Position numbers and translations under genes: made by a program
Source of the DNA: JACCVL01 sp963695375
GTDB lineage: Bacteria; Actinomycetota; Actinomycetes; Propionibacteriales; Nocardioidaceae
Length of the DNA: 64,000 nucleotides
NCBI GenBank assembly: GCA_963695375.1
Contig: OY968767.1
Coordinates: 124,001-188,000, forward strand
Reading direction: 5' to 3'
In this document: positions 24,600 to 32,929 of the stretch, piece after piece
Numbering within the stretch: position 1 is the stretch's first letter
Layout: every line of letters starts with the position of its first letter
The notes under the pieces: model-generated
Told to the model about the DNA's origin: nothing
Seen by the model: the letters and a program-made list of their open reading frames with translations, nothing else
The model's database searches: none

Positions 24600-26327
24600 A
24601 TGCAATCGACCGTCACGCACCCCCCGCGCCCTCGGTCGCTGCTGCGCACCGGGGTCGGGGTGGCGGTGCTGGCCGTCGCCGCCGGCTACCTCGCCGCGGT
24701 GGTGGACCTGGCCGTGCTGCGCACCGCCGCGGGTGAGGTGGCCGGCGCGCCGCTGACGGTGTCGGCCGCCGTGCTGGCCTATGCGGCGGCGTTCGGGCTG
24801 CGGACCTGGGCCTGGTGCCACGTCCTGCCGGGGCTGTCGGCCGGCCAGTCCTGGGCCGCGCTGCACGTGTCCCTGCTCGGGAACCACCTGCTGCCGCTGC
24901 GGCTGGGCGAGGTGCTGCGGGTGACCAGCGTGCGCCGCCGGACCGCGCTCCCGCTGGCCCCGGTGCTGTCCAGCGCGGTGCTGCTGCGGGCCTCCGACCT
25001 GCTCGCGCTGCTGCTGCTGGCGACGCTGGCCGCACCGGCGCTGCTCGGTGCCGGGTCCGGCGGTCTGGTGTCGGTCCCGGCCGCCGGGTTGCTCGCCGGC
25101 CTGCTGCTGGTCGTGCTCGCGGCCGCCGTGCTGTGGATGGCGCGGCTGGCGCGGGCCGGCGCCGCGCTGCGGCTGCCCGGACCGGCGGTCGCCGGCTCCG
25201 CCGTCGCGGCCTGGCTGCTGGAGTCGACCGTGCTGCTCGCGGTCGCCGACGCCGCCGGGCTGTCCCTGTCGTACGGCGAGGCGGTGGCGGTCACGGCGGT
25301 GACGATCCTGACCCAGGCGGTCGCTGTCACGCCGGGCGGCTTCGGCAGCTACGAGGCGGCGGGCACCGCCGCGCTGGTGGCCGCAGGGGTGCCCGCCGCC
25401 CAGGGTCTGGCGGTGGTGCTGCTCGCGCACGCGCTGAAGACCGGCTACGCCCTCCTCCTCGGCCTGCCGGCCCTGGTCGTCCCGGCCCCCGGCTACCTCG
25501 GGCGGTGGCGGCTGCCGTCCCGGCTGCCGGACCGGCCCTCGTCGGCGACGACCGCGCAGCGGGACCCGGCCGGCCCGGTGGTGGTGTTCCTGCCGGCCTA
25601 CGACGAGCAGGCGACCGTCGGCGAGGTGGTGGCGCGACTGCCCCGCCGGGTACAGGGACGGCCGGTTCACGTCCTGGTGGTCGACGACGGGTCCACCGAC
25701 GCGACGGCCGAGGTGGCCGAGCGGGCCGGCGCCCGGGTGGTGCGGCTGTGGCCCAACCAGGGGCTCGGCGCGGCGGTCCGCCGCGGGCTGGCCGAGGCGA
25801 CGGCACTGAACCCTGCCTGCGTGGTCTACCTGGACGCCGACGGGGAGTACCCACCGGAGGCGCTCGCCTCGCTGGCCGCCCCGGTGCTCGACGGCACCGC
25901 CGACTACGTGGTCGGCAGCCGGTTCGCCGGCACCATCGAGACGATGCGGCCGCACCGGCGGCTCGGCAACACCGTGCTCACCGCCTGGGTGCGCTGGATG
26001 ACCCGCCGGCCGGACCTGACCGACGGGCAGAGCGGCTACCGGGCCTTCTCGCCCGCCGCCGCGGCCGCCGCCGACATCGTGCACGACTACAACTACGCCC
26101 AGGTGCTGACGCTGGACCTGCTGGGCAAGGGCTTCGGCTACGCCGAGGTGCCGATCCGCTACCGGTTCCGGACCACCGGCACCTCGTTCGTGCGGCTGCA
26201 CCGCTACCTGCGCCGGGTGCTGCCCGCCGTGCACGCCCAGCTCAACCCCCCTCCCCACCCCCGTCCCCCCTCCCCACCCCACCCCCACCCCCGTCCCCAC
26301 GATCCGCGACTTTTGCAGCCCCGATAG
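24600..26327 (+). CDS. Fusion: UPF0104/flippase-like membrane domain + GT2 glycosyltransferase
   Basis: 575 residues. The N-terminal ~300 hold about eight helices of the UPF0104/lysylphosphatidylglycerol-synthase-TM family, with LLGNHLLPLRLGEVLR and TPGGFGSYEAAG as key motifs. From about 320 comes a DPM1-like GT2 domain with LPAYDEQ, VDDGSTD (about 361-367), a DAD metal site (about 412) and GSRF. It probably makes or moves a polyprenyl-phosphate sugar. The last ~25 residues are Pro/His-rich and the final HDPRLLQPR plus stop are coded by a palindromic repeat arm. ATG 24600 directly follows the iron box; a leaderless start is likely. Confidence 0.8.
   Translation: MQSTVTHPPRPRSLLRTGVGVAVLAVAAGYLAAVVDLAVLRTAAGEVAGAPLTVSAAVLAYAAAFGLRTWAWCHVLPGLSAGQSWAALHVSLLGNHLLPLRLGEVLRVTSVRRRTALPLAPVLSSAVLLRASDLLALLLLATLAAPALLGAGSGGLVSVPAAGLLAGLLLVVLAAAVLWMARLARAGAALRLPGPAVAGSAVAAWLLESTVLLAVADAAGLSLSYGEAVAVTAVTILTQAVAVTPGGFGSYEAAGTAALVAAGVPAAQGLAVVLLAHALKTGYALLLGLPALVVPAPGYLGRWRLPSRLPDRPSSATTAQRDPAGPVVVFLPAYDEQATVGEVVARLPRRVQGRPVHVLVVDDGSTDATAEVAERAGARVVRLWPNQGLGAAVRRGLAEATALNPACVVYLDADGEYPPEALASLAAPVLDGTADYVVGSRFAGTIETMRPHRRLGNTVLTAWVRWMTRRPDLTDGQSGYRAFSPAAAAAADIVHDYNYAQVLTLDLLGKGFGYAEVPIRYRFRTTGTSFVRLHRYLRRVLPAVHAQLNPPPHPRPPSPPHPHPRPHDPRLLQPR
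26293..26318 (+). repeat. Single arm of the GATCCGCGACTTTTGCAG repeat family
   Basis: The 18-nt core GATCCGCGACTTTTGCAG with its CAC flank occurs here as one unpaired arm at the 3' end of the GT2 fusion gene. It codes for the protein's last residues. Paired copies lie at 27764-27871 and 29027-29079. Confidence 0.85.
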
Positions 26328-26330
26328 CGT
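26325..26330 (+). promoter_or_regulatory. Leaderless -10 element TAGCGT before the FAD enzyme
   Basis: TAGCGT ends 7 nt before the GTG at 26338. The TAG is also the stop codon of the GT2 fusion gene. Confidence 0.4.
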
Positions 26331-26337
26331 CCCGGCC

Positions 26338-27732
26338 GTGACCCCCGTCGCTCGCGACCTGGTCGTCCTGGGCGCCGGCCCCGCCGGGCTCACGGCTGCC
26401 TGGCGGGCCGCCCGGGCCGGGTGGTCGGTCACCGTCGTCGAGCGCGGTGAGCAGCCGGGCGGCATGGCCGGCAGCTTCACCGTCGACGGCATCCGGGTGG
26501 ACCACGGCAGCCACCGGCTGCACCCGGCCACCCCGGCGCACGTGCTGCACGACCTGCGGGGACTGCTCGGTTCCGACCTGCAGACGCGGCGACGCAACGG
26601 CCGGTTGCGGCTGTACGACCGGTGGGTCGGGTTCCCGCTCCGGCCGGTCGAGCTCGCGCGCGCGGTTCCGACCTCCGCGGCGGTCCGGATCGCCCGGGAC
26701 GCGGTCGGACTGCGCCCGACCCGGCAGGCGGACCAGTCGTACGCGTCCGTGCTGCGCCGCTCGCTCGGCCCGGAGCTGTACGAGACGCTCTACGGCCCGT
26801 ACGCGGTGAAGCTCTGGGGGCTGCCCGGCGAGCAGATCGACGCCGAGCAGGCCCGGGTGCGCGTCACCGCCGACACCCCCTGGAAGGTGGCGGCCCGGCT
26901 GCTCCGGGCACGCGGCGACCGGCAGGGCCGGGTCTTCCACTACCCACGCGAGGGCTTCGGCCAGATCGCGGCAACGCTCGCCGACGCCGCCCGGGCCAGC
27001 GGCGCGGAGCTGCTCACCGGCCACGCCGTCACGGGCGTGCGTCCGGACGGCGACACGGTGCTGGTGGACAGCGCCGATCGGCAGCACCGGGCGTGGCAGG
27101 TCTTCTCGACGCTGCCGCTTCCGGTGCTTGCCGGGCTGACGTCACCGCCGGCGCCGCCCGCGGCGGTCGCCGACGCCGCCGGCCTGCGGTTCCGCGCCAT
27201 GGTGCTGGTCTACGTCGTGCACGCGGGCGGTCGTTGGACGCCGTACGACGCGCACTACCTGCCCGGCCCCGAGACGCCGGTGACCCGGATCAGCGAGCCG
27301 ACCAACTACCGCGCCAGCGATGCCGACCCGGCGGACCGGAGCGTGCTCTGCGCGGAGATCCCGTGCTCGGTGGGCGACGAGCTGTGGTCCGCCGATGACG
27401 AGGCGCTCGGCCGCTTGGTGGTCGACGCGCTGGCCGCGGCGGACCTGCCGCCGGTGCGCGCGGCCGGGGTGCACGTGCGCCGGCTGCCACACGTCTACCC
27501 GGTGTACGAGCGGGGCTTCGCCGACCGACTCGCCGGCCTGGAGGCGTGGGCGGGGACGCTGCCTCGGATCACGACGTTCGGCCGGCTGGGCCTGTTCGCT
27601 CACGACAACACCCACCATGCGATGGCGATGGCCTACGACGCGGTGGACTGCCTGACCCCGGGCGGCGGGTTCGACGCCGAGCGGTGGACGGCCGCCCGGG
27701 AGCGGTTCCGCTCCCATGTGGTGGAGGACTGA
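26338..27732 (+). CDS. FAD-dependent oxidoreductase, amine-oxidase/UGM-like
   Basis: 464 residues. The N-terminus has GAGPAGL (11-17), then ERGEQPGGMAGS and VDHGSHRLH, the FAD-binding arrangement of the protoporphyrinogen-oxidase/amine-oxidase clan. LYGPYAVKLWG and a C-terminal GLFAHDNTHHAMAMAYDAVD recall UDP-galactopyranose-mutase-like and LPS-associated relatives. Next to GT2, GT-C and epimerase genes, a sugar-nucleotide or glycolipid step is more likely than amine oxidation, but this is inference. It lies 10 bp downstream of the GT2 fusion gene. Confidence 0.75.
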   Translation: MTPVARDLVVLGAGPAGLTAAWRAARAGWSVTVVERGEQPGGMAGSFTVDGIRVDHGSHRLHPATPAHVLHDLRGLLGSDLQTRRRNGRLRLYDRWVGFPLRPVELARAVPTSAAVRIARDAVGLRPTRQADQSYASVLRRSLGPELYETLYGPYAVKLWGLPGEQIDAEQARVRVTADTPWKVAARLLRARGDRQGRVFHYPREGFGQIAATLADAARASGAELLTGHAVTGVRPDGDTVLVDSADRQHRAWQVFSTLPLPVLAGLTSPPAPPAAVADAAGLRFRAMVLVYVVHAGGRWTPYDAHYLPGPETPVTRISEPTNYRASDADPADRSVLCAEIPCSVGDELWSADDEALGRLVVDALAAADLPPVRAAGVHVRRLPHVYPVYERGFADRLAGLEAWAGTLPRITTFGRLGLFAHDNTHHAMAMAYDAVDCLTPGGGFDAERWTAARERFRSHVVED

Positions 27733-27763
27733 CCCCCATCCCCAACCCCACCCCCAACCCGGT

Positions 27764-27815
27764 CACGATCCGCGGGTTCTGCAGGTCCGCAGCGCTGCAA
27801 AAGTCGCGGATCGTG
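27764..27815. repeat. Palindromic repeat copy 2 (21-bp arms, 10-nt spacer)
   Basis: Left arm CACGATCCGCGGGTTCTGCAG-type (27764-27784) and right arm ending GTCGCGGATCGTG (27795-27815) pair over 21 bp with three mismatches. It begins 31 nt after the FAD-oxidoreductase stop and can act as its terminator. Confidence 0.9.
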
Positions 27816-27824
27816 GACGGGGGG

Positions 27825-27871
27825 CCCGCGGGTCTTGCAGGTCCGCGGCGCTGCAAAAGTCGCGGATCGTG
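27825..27871. repeat. Palindromic repeat copy 3, adjacent to copy 2
   Basis: The right arm (27851-27871) is identical to that of copy 2. The left arm (27825-27840) is degraded to about 16 nt. Both copies share the spacer GTCCGCGGCG/GTCCGCAGCG and the 3' flank GGACGGGG, so they look like a tandem duplication. Together with the hairpin at 27914 they are the only structures seen in the 321-bp gap 27733-28053. Confidence 0.85.
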
Positions 27872-27913
27872 GACGGGGAGGGCGAGGGGTGGCTGGAGGG
27901 AGCGGAGCCGGGG

Positions 27914-27927
27914 TGCCCGAAAGGGCA
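27914..27927. promoter_or_regulatory. TGCCCGAAAGGGCA hairpin, second copy
   Basis: Identical to the 14-mer at 14308-14321: 5-bp stem with GAAA loop. It lies 126 nt upstream of the Asp-rich protein gene and is followed by a second inverted repeat, CGACCTAGGTCG. Possibly a leader RNA element. Confidence 0.45.
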
Positions 27928-28053
27928 TACGACCTAGGTCGCAGGCCGCCGAGCCGTTCGGTGGATGGTCACGGTTGGTTACTTCGAGTGACGATGAACT
28001 TACACAAGGTAATCGGCGGTTCCCCGCGCCACCCTGAGTCAACGGAGTTCCCG

Positions 28054-28998
28054 ATGAACCGATCCACCCCACGGCGCGCCATCGCGCTGACCACCGGACT
28101 GGGCACGCTGCTGTCCACCGCCCTGCTGTTCGCCGCACCGGCGACGGCGGCTCCCCAGGACAGCGATCGGGACGGCATGCCCGACCGCTGGGAGAAGCGG
28201 CACGGGCTGCGCCCGTTCCACAAGGACGCCCGGCTGAACCTCGACCGTGACGGCCTGCGCAACATCGCCGAGTTCCGCCGCGGCACGCTGCCCGAGGTCG
28301 AGGACACCGACCGCGATGGCATGGACGACGGCGACGAGGTGTACGACGACCGCCGCTCCACCGACGAGGACGACCCGGACACCGACGACGACGGCACCGA
28401 GGACGGCGACGAGGACGCCGACCACGACGACACCGACAACGAGGACGAGGACGACGCCGACGAGAACTGCGGCGCCGACGACGACGACGCGGACGGCGAC
28501 GACGTCTCCGACGAGGACGAGAACGAGCAGCGCACCAAGTGGCGCGACAGCGACTCCGACGACGACGGCACCGAGGACGGCGACGAGGACGGCGACGAGG
28601 ATGGCGAGTCCAACGAGGACGAGGACGACGCCGACGACGACAGCTGCGACGGCGACGAGGACGGCGACGGTGAGGACGACGAGGACGGCGACGACGTGCT
28701 CGGCACCATCACCGGCTACGACGCGTCGAGCTGGACACTGACCGTGCAGACGGTGGCCGGGTCGACGCTGTCGCTGGTGCTCACCGACGACACCGAGGTG
28801 GAGTGGGAGGACCACTCCGGCCCCGGCGGTGGCGACGCCACGGTCGAGGATCTGCAGCCCGGGGTCGAGGTCGCCGAGGTCGACGTGGACGACGACACCG
28901 GCACGGTCGAGGAGATCGAGCTCGTCGGCAACGCCCACGGTGACGGCGACGACGGGGACGACGACGGGGACGACGACGAGATGCGGTCCCGCCGCTAG
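28054..28998 (+). CDS. Secreted Asp-rich EF-hand/TSP3-repeat protein with DUF5666-like domain
   Basis: 314 residues from ATG 28054 with CGGAG just upstream. A Sec signal ends near residue 32 (ATAAPQD). Residues about 35-210 are calcium-loop repeats of the DxDxDGxxD type (DSDRDGMPD, DLDRDGLRN-like, DTDRDGMDDGDE), grading into an extremely acidic Asp/Glu/Gly tract. Residues about 218-290 (VLGTITGYDASSWTLTVQT to VEEIELV) resemble the DUF5666 OB-like domain. The tail is again acidic. Likely a calcium-binding exoprotein or matrix component. The tract's low complexity suggests repeat-driven growth. Confidence 0.78.
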   Translation: MNRSTPRRAIALTTGLGTLLSTALLFAAPATAAPQDSDRDGMPDRWEKRHGLRPFHKDARLNLDRDGLRNIAEFRRGTLPEVEDTDRDGMDDGDEVYDDRRSTDEDDPDTDDDGTEDGDEDADHDDTDNEDEDDADENCGADDDDADGDDVSDEDENEQRTKWRDSDSDDDGTEDGDEDGDEDGESNEDEDDADDDSCDGDEDGDGEDDEDGDDVLGTITGYDASSWTLTVQTVAGSTLSLVLTDDTEVEWEDHSGPGGGDATVEDLQPGVEVAEVDVDDDTGTVEEIELVGNAHGDGDDGDDDGDDDEMRSRR

Positions 28999-29026
28999 TC
29001 CGAGAAAACCCGCACAACCCCCCGCT

Positions 29027-29079
29027 CACGATCCGCGACTTCTGCAGGCGCTTGCGCCCTGCAGAAGTCGCGGATCGTG
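29027..29079. terminator. Perfect palindromic repeat (copy 4) as bidirectional terminator
   Basis: Two perfectly complementary 21-nt arms (29027-29047 and 29059-29079) with an inner GCGC-TT-GCGC extension form a hairpin of about 53 nt exactly between two convergent stop codons. Compared with the other copies, TTTTGCAG is TTCTGCAG in the left arm and the right arm carries the matching G, so pairing is kept. Confidence 0.88.
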
Positions 29080-29102
29080 GACGGGGGCCCAGAGGGGGGC
29101 GG

Positions 29103-30266
29103 TCAGGGGGTCGTGACGCCCAGCCAGGGACTCGACCACTGCCCCGGGCCCCGGGACCCGGCAGCTCCGGAGAACTCGCAGCTGATCCCGGGGTCGACCG
29201 GGTCGGAGCAGGTGTCCGCACCCGAACCACCGTCGAGGACGTCGGTGCCGCCGAAGCCGGCCAGGGAGTCGTCGCCGTCGAAGCCCAGGAGCGTGTTGTC
29301 GTCCCGGTCACCGGCCAGCCGGTCGTCGAGCCGGGACCCCCACAGCGAGTCCACCCCGGACAGCCGGTCGCCGCCCTGTCCGACGGCCACCCCGGCCCGC
29401 AGCCGGACGTGCACCGGCCGCAGCAGCCGCAGGTACGCCGCGACGTCACCGCCCCGGCCGCCGAGCAGCGTGTCGTCACCCTGGTCGCCGGACAGCACGT
29501 CCTCCGTCCCGGGAGTGAACCCCGACCCACCGGCGACGATCCGGTCGTTGCCCCCCTGGCCGAACAGCCCGTTGCCGCCGTCGTCCCCGATCAGCAGGTC
29601 GGCGGCGTTGGAGCCGACCACACCCTCGATGCCGGACAGCCGGTCGCGCCCGTCACCGGTGGCCTGACCCTTGCGCAGGTCGACGACGACCCCGTCCTTG
29701 GAGTCGAAGTACTGCGCGGTGTCCCGCCCCCGCCCCCCGACCAGTCGGTCGTCACCGGGGCCGCCGATCAGCGCCTCCACCACCAAGCCGGTGCCGCGAC
29801 CGCCCACCAACTCGTCGTCGCCCCCTCCGCCCACGAGCGAGTCCACGTCCTTCTGGCCGAGCAGCTCGTCCCGGCCTGCCGAGCCGACCAGGGTGTCGTC
29901 GCCGTCGCCGCCACGGGCCCGGTCCCGGCCGCCTCCCAGGGCGACGTGGTCGAACCCGTCGCCCGCACAGACCAGGTCCGGGCCCCGGCCGGTCCGGATG
30001 CTGTCATGACCGTCGCGGGCGACCACGACATCCCGGCCAGGCGTTCCCCGCAGCGTGTCCGTCTTGTCGGTGCCCACCACCGTGGCTCGCTGCCCGAGGC
30101 ACCGAGGTGCGCGTTCGGTCCTGCCGTCGCCATGGCGATCGCCATCGGCGCTCGCCGGCGCGACGGCGAGCAGCGCCGTGACCGAGCCCGCCAGCAGCAC
30201 GGCGACCGTACGGGCCGGGCGGTTCCGCCCGCCCGCGTGCGCGCGGATGTCCTGCTCCACCGACAT
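29103..30266 (-). CDS. Secreted RTX-repeat calcium-binding protein
   Basis: 387 residues. A basic N-terminus and hydrophobic core (TVAVLLAGSVTALLAVAPASA) form a Sec signal ending near residue 41. The rest is built of RTX-type nonapeptides (GGxGxDxLx), for example GGDGDDTLVGS, GGPGDDRLVGG, GQGGNDRIVAGG and GDQGDDTLLGG, which fold into calcium-bound beta-rolls. Two Cys pairs (C56 and C96; the last two near ADTCSDPVDPGISC) may form disulfides outside. No enzymatic domain is present, so an adhesive or structural role is likely. Convergent with the Asp-rich gene. Confidence 0.85.
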   Translation of the reverse strand: MSVEQDIRAHAGGRNRPARTVAVLLAGSVTALLAVAPASADGDRHGDGRTERAPRCLGQRATVVGTDKTDTLRGTPGRDVVVARDGHDSIRTGRGPDLVCAGDGFDHVALGGGRDRARGGDGDDTLVGSAGRDELLGQKDVDSLVGGGGDDELVGGRGTGLVVEALIGGPGDDRLVGGRGRDTAQYFDSKDGVVVDLRKGQATGDGRDRLSGIEGVVGSNAADLLIGDDGGNGLFGQGGNDRIVAGGSGFTPGTEDVLSGDQGDDTLLGGRGGDVAAYLRLLRPVHVRLRAGVAVGQGGDRLSGVDSLWGSRLDDRLAGDRDDNTLLGFDGDDSLAGFGGTDVLDGGSGADTCSDPVDPGISCEFSGAAGSRGPGQWSSPWLGVTTP

Positions 30267-30344
30267 GCGTCTCCCCCGTCGTCCCGGTTTCGTGCCAGCC
30301 TGCCGGACGGCGGCTGCGGTGTCAGCGGATTCCGCGGCCAGCGA

Positions 30345-30668
30345 TCAGCTCGCGTGCGGCACGCAGCGGGTGGCGTACGGGCGGTGCTCCAGCCGTTCGG
30401 CGCCGATCGCGGTGCCGCACACGTCGCAGCGCCCGTAGGTGTCCTCGTCCAGCTTCGCGAGCGCGCGCTGGGTCTGCTCCAGCTGGGCGATCAGGTTCTC
30501 CTGTTTCGCGACGTCGGTGATCCGCTCCACGGCGATCGACGTGCCGTCGCCGACCCGCTTGCCGAAGCCGATGCCGGCGCCCGGCTCCGGTCGCGCCGTC
30601 AAGGCGGCCAGCTCGGCCTCCAGCCGGGCGCGGATCTCCTCCAGCGTCGGGCGCGGGTCGTTCGACAT
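30345..30668 (-). CDS. DksA/TraR-type zinc-finger protein
   Basis: 107 residues. A helical coiled-coil-like N-terminal half (IRARLEAELAALTA, then IAQLEQTQRALAKLDEDTYG) leads into a C4-like finger, RCDVCGTAIGAERL...ATRCVPH, in which the last Cys is replaced by His (CxxC...CxxH). Proteins of this fold bind RNA polymerase through the secondary channel; actinobacterial relatives such as RbpA-independent TraR proteins are poorly studied. The family members with this finger usually still bind zinc. ATG 30668 follows a GGTGGTGAC leader. Confidence 0.82.
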   Translation of the reverse strand: MSNDPRPTLEEIRARLEAELAALTARPEPGAGIGFGKRVGDGTSIAVERITDVAKQENLIAQLEQTQRALAKLDEDTYGRCDVCGTAIGAERLEHRPYATRCVPHAS

Positions 30669-30924
30669 CTGTCACCACCTCATCCGGAGTAACGTCCCCC
30701 CGAGAGCCTGGCACGGCCCGCCACCCGCCGCCGCACGGGCTGGGGGCGGTGTGCCGGCTGCGCGCCGGTCGGCTCCGGTCCCGGGAGACGGTGCCGCGGT
30801 TCGAGCCACCGTCGGCGGTCTCCTCCGACGACGCCGGTTCCGTCTTGGGGCGGGGCCACCGGGCCGACGTCAACCTGTCCAGGCGCCCCGGCGGGACCCG
30901 GATCGAGTGCCGAGCCCGAGCCGA

Positions 30925-32850
30925 TCAGACCAGGGCCGGGCGGATCTGGTCCCGCCCCGCGGCCTTCGCGGCGTACAGCGCCTGGTCGGCCCGCCGGATC
31001 AGGGTCTCCACGTCCCAGGTCTCGCAGCTGTCGACGTAGCCCACCGAGCAGGTCAGCCCCGGCGCGCACCGGCGCAGCCGCTCCAGCACGGCCACCGAGT
31101 CGGCCGCCGTCACGTTCCGGAGCGCGACGACGAACTCCTCGCCGCCCCAGCGGCCCACCAGGTCCACCTCGCGCAGCTCGGTCGTGACGGTCGCGGCGAA
31201 CCGCGCCAGGACCGCATCCCCGGCCGGGTGCCCGTGCTCGTCGTTGTACTGCTTGAAGTGGTCGAGGTCGAGCAGGGCGACGGTGAAGGGCTGCCCGTAG
31301 CGCTTGGACACCGCCACCAGCGACGCGACCTCGCGGTCCCATCCGCGCCGGTTGAGCAGGCCGGTCAGCGGGTCGGTGACGGAGCTCAGCTCCAGCTCGT
31401 TCCTGGTCCGTTCGCCGACCAGCGCGGCGCCTGCCTCCGCCGCGAGCGCCGCGGCAGCGGCCAGGTCCAGGTCGGAGACCTGCTCGACGCCGGACTCCCA
31501 GGTGAGCACCAGGACGGCCAGCATCCGGTCCGCGGAGCCGACCGGCTGCCACAGCATGCTGCGAGCGGCCGAGCCGTCGACCAGCTGTGCCGACACCAGC
31601 GGGTGCGACCGGGCGTCCGCGGCGAAGAGGACCTCCCCGGACCGCCAGACATGGGCGGTGGCCGAGGGCTCCCCGAGATCGAGCACGGCTCCCCGAGCGC
31701 TCTGCCGCCCGGAGTCGGCCGTGACCACGAGCCGGTGGTCGTCCAGCGCCTCCACGAACCAGGCCGAGCTGGCGCCGGTGAGGGCGATCAGGCCCTCGAG
31801 CACCGCCGGGCGCGGATCCGCGCCCTGCAGCGTGGCATGGGAGATCGCCACCGCGGCCCGGAGCGCCTCCCGGGAGCGGTGCAGCTCACCGTCGGCCGCC
31901 TTGCGGTCGGTGACGTCCTGGACGTGAGCCAGGGTCCATACGGCGTCGTCCGGGCCGGCGACGTGCCGGATCGTGAGCCAGGCCCACCGCTGCGAACCGT
32001 CCGAGCGCAGGTAGCGCTTCTCCACCCGGGCGATGTTGTCGGCGGATTCCGTGATCAGCTGGGTGGCCATCCGCTGCGAGGCCAGGTCCTCGGGATGGGT
32101 GAACTCCGCCGACGTGTGCCCGCGGATCTCGTCGATCGAGCGGCCCAGCAGGGTGCACAGCGCCTGGTTCGCCTCGACGAACCGGCCGTGCTCGTCGGAC
32201 AGTCCGAGGCCGACCGGACTGTCGACGAAGACGCCGCGGTAGCGCTGCAGCGCCTGCTGCTCGGACTCGCGCAGCCGGTCGAGCTCGCGGATCTGGTCGG
32301 CGAGCGTCCGCTGAGCCGTCAGCAGCCGGTCCAAGACGGCCAGCCGGACCATGAAGACGACCGCGGACAGCGCGGTCGCCAGCGCCAGCTCGACCGCATA
32401 CACCGGGAGGTCGTCGGCGGGCTGGGGCTGGGTGAACGCCACCACCGCCACCCAGCCGAGGACGCAGCCGGTGATCAACGTGATCGCCTGGCGGCGCTCC
32501 CGGGCGATGGCGCCGATCCCGACCACGGTCAGCATCAGCACGGTGGTCTGCTCCAGCTCACGGGTCAGCGCGAGCCGGGTGAGGCCGTTCACCGTGGGGA
32601 TCAGACAGATCAGCCACAGCATCCGGTCCACGACCGCCGGGGCGGCCTGGCTGGCCCGGTGGCCGACGTACCCGCAGAGGACGGCGGTGACGCCCGCGAC
32701 GATCGCCATCACCTGCCGGGCGGGGCCGGCCAGCCACAACAGCTGCGCCGGTACGAGCAGGGTGTACAGCGCAGCCATCGCCCACGCGGCGATGACGACG
32801 GTCTCGCGGGTACCGAAGTCCGCCTCGTCCGGTGCCGCGACGATGCTCAC
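30925..32850 (-). CDS. Membrane diguanylate cyclase (TM-PAS-GAF-GGDEF)
   Basis: 641 residues from GTG 32850, with GGAGG just upstream. About six N-terminal helices (15-175, MASE-like sensor) are followed by a short coiled coil, a PAS domain (about 200-315), a GAF domain (about 335-475) and a GGDEF domain (about 490-640). The active-site motif is intact as GGEEF (569-573), and TDPLTGLLNRRG is canonical. No EAL or HD-GYP domain and no clear RxxD inhibitory site. It makes c-di-GMP from two GTP in response to a membrane or ligand signal. Confidence 0.9.
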   Translation of the reverse strand: MSIVAAPDEADFGTRETVVIAAWAMAALYTLLVPAQLLWLAGPARQVMAIVAGVTAVLCGYVGHRASQAAPAVVDRMLWLICLIPTVNGLTRLALTRELEQTTVLMLTVVGIGAIARERRQAITLITGCVLGWVAVVAFTQPQPADDLPVYAVELALATALSAVVFMVRLAVLDRLLTAQRTLADQIRELDRLRESEQQALQRYRGVFVDSPVGLGLSDEHGRFVEANQALCTLLGRSIDEIRGHTSAEFTHPEDLASQRMATQLITESADNIARVEKRYLRSDGSQRWAWLTIRHVAGPDDAVWTLAHVQDVTDRKAADGELHRSREALRAAVAISHATLQGADPRPAVLEGLIALTGASSAWFVEALDDHRLVVTADSGRQSARGAVLDLGEPSATAHVWRSGEVLFAADARSHPLVSAQLVDGSAARSMLWQPVGSADRMLAVLVLTWESGVEQVSDLDLAAAAALAAEAGAALVGERTRNELELSSVTDPLTGLLNRRGWDREVASLVAVSKRYGQPFTVALLDLDHFKQYNDEHGHPAGDAVLARFAATVTTELREVDLVGRWGGEEFVVALRNVTAADSVAVLERLRRCAPGLTCSVGYVDSCETWDVETLIRRADQALYAAKAAGRDQIRPALV

Positions 32851-32929
32851 GGGCCCTCCAGCAGAACTGATGCGGAGGTCAGTGTCCCGCACTCCGGAGG
32901 CCGATCCTGCCACGCAGCGCCGCGGGTCC

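Noticed and set aside
26240..26300. C-rich tract as a structural nucleic-acid element
   Set aside because: It codes for the Pro/His-rich end of the GT2 fusion protein and has no clear symmetric structure.
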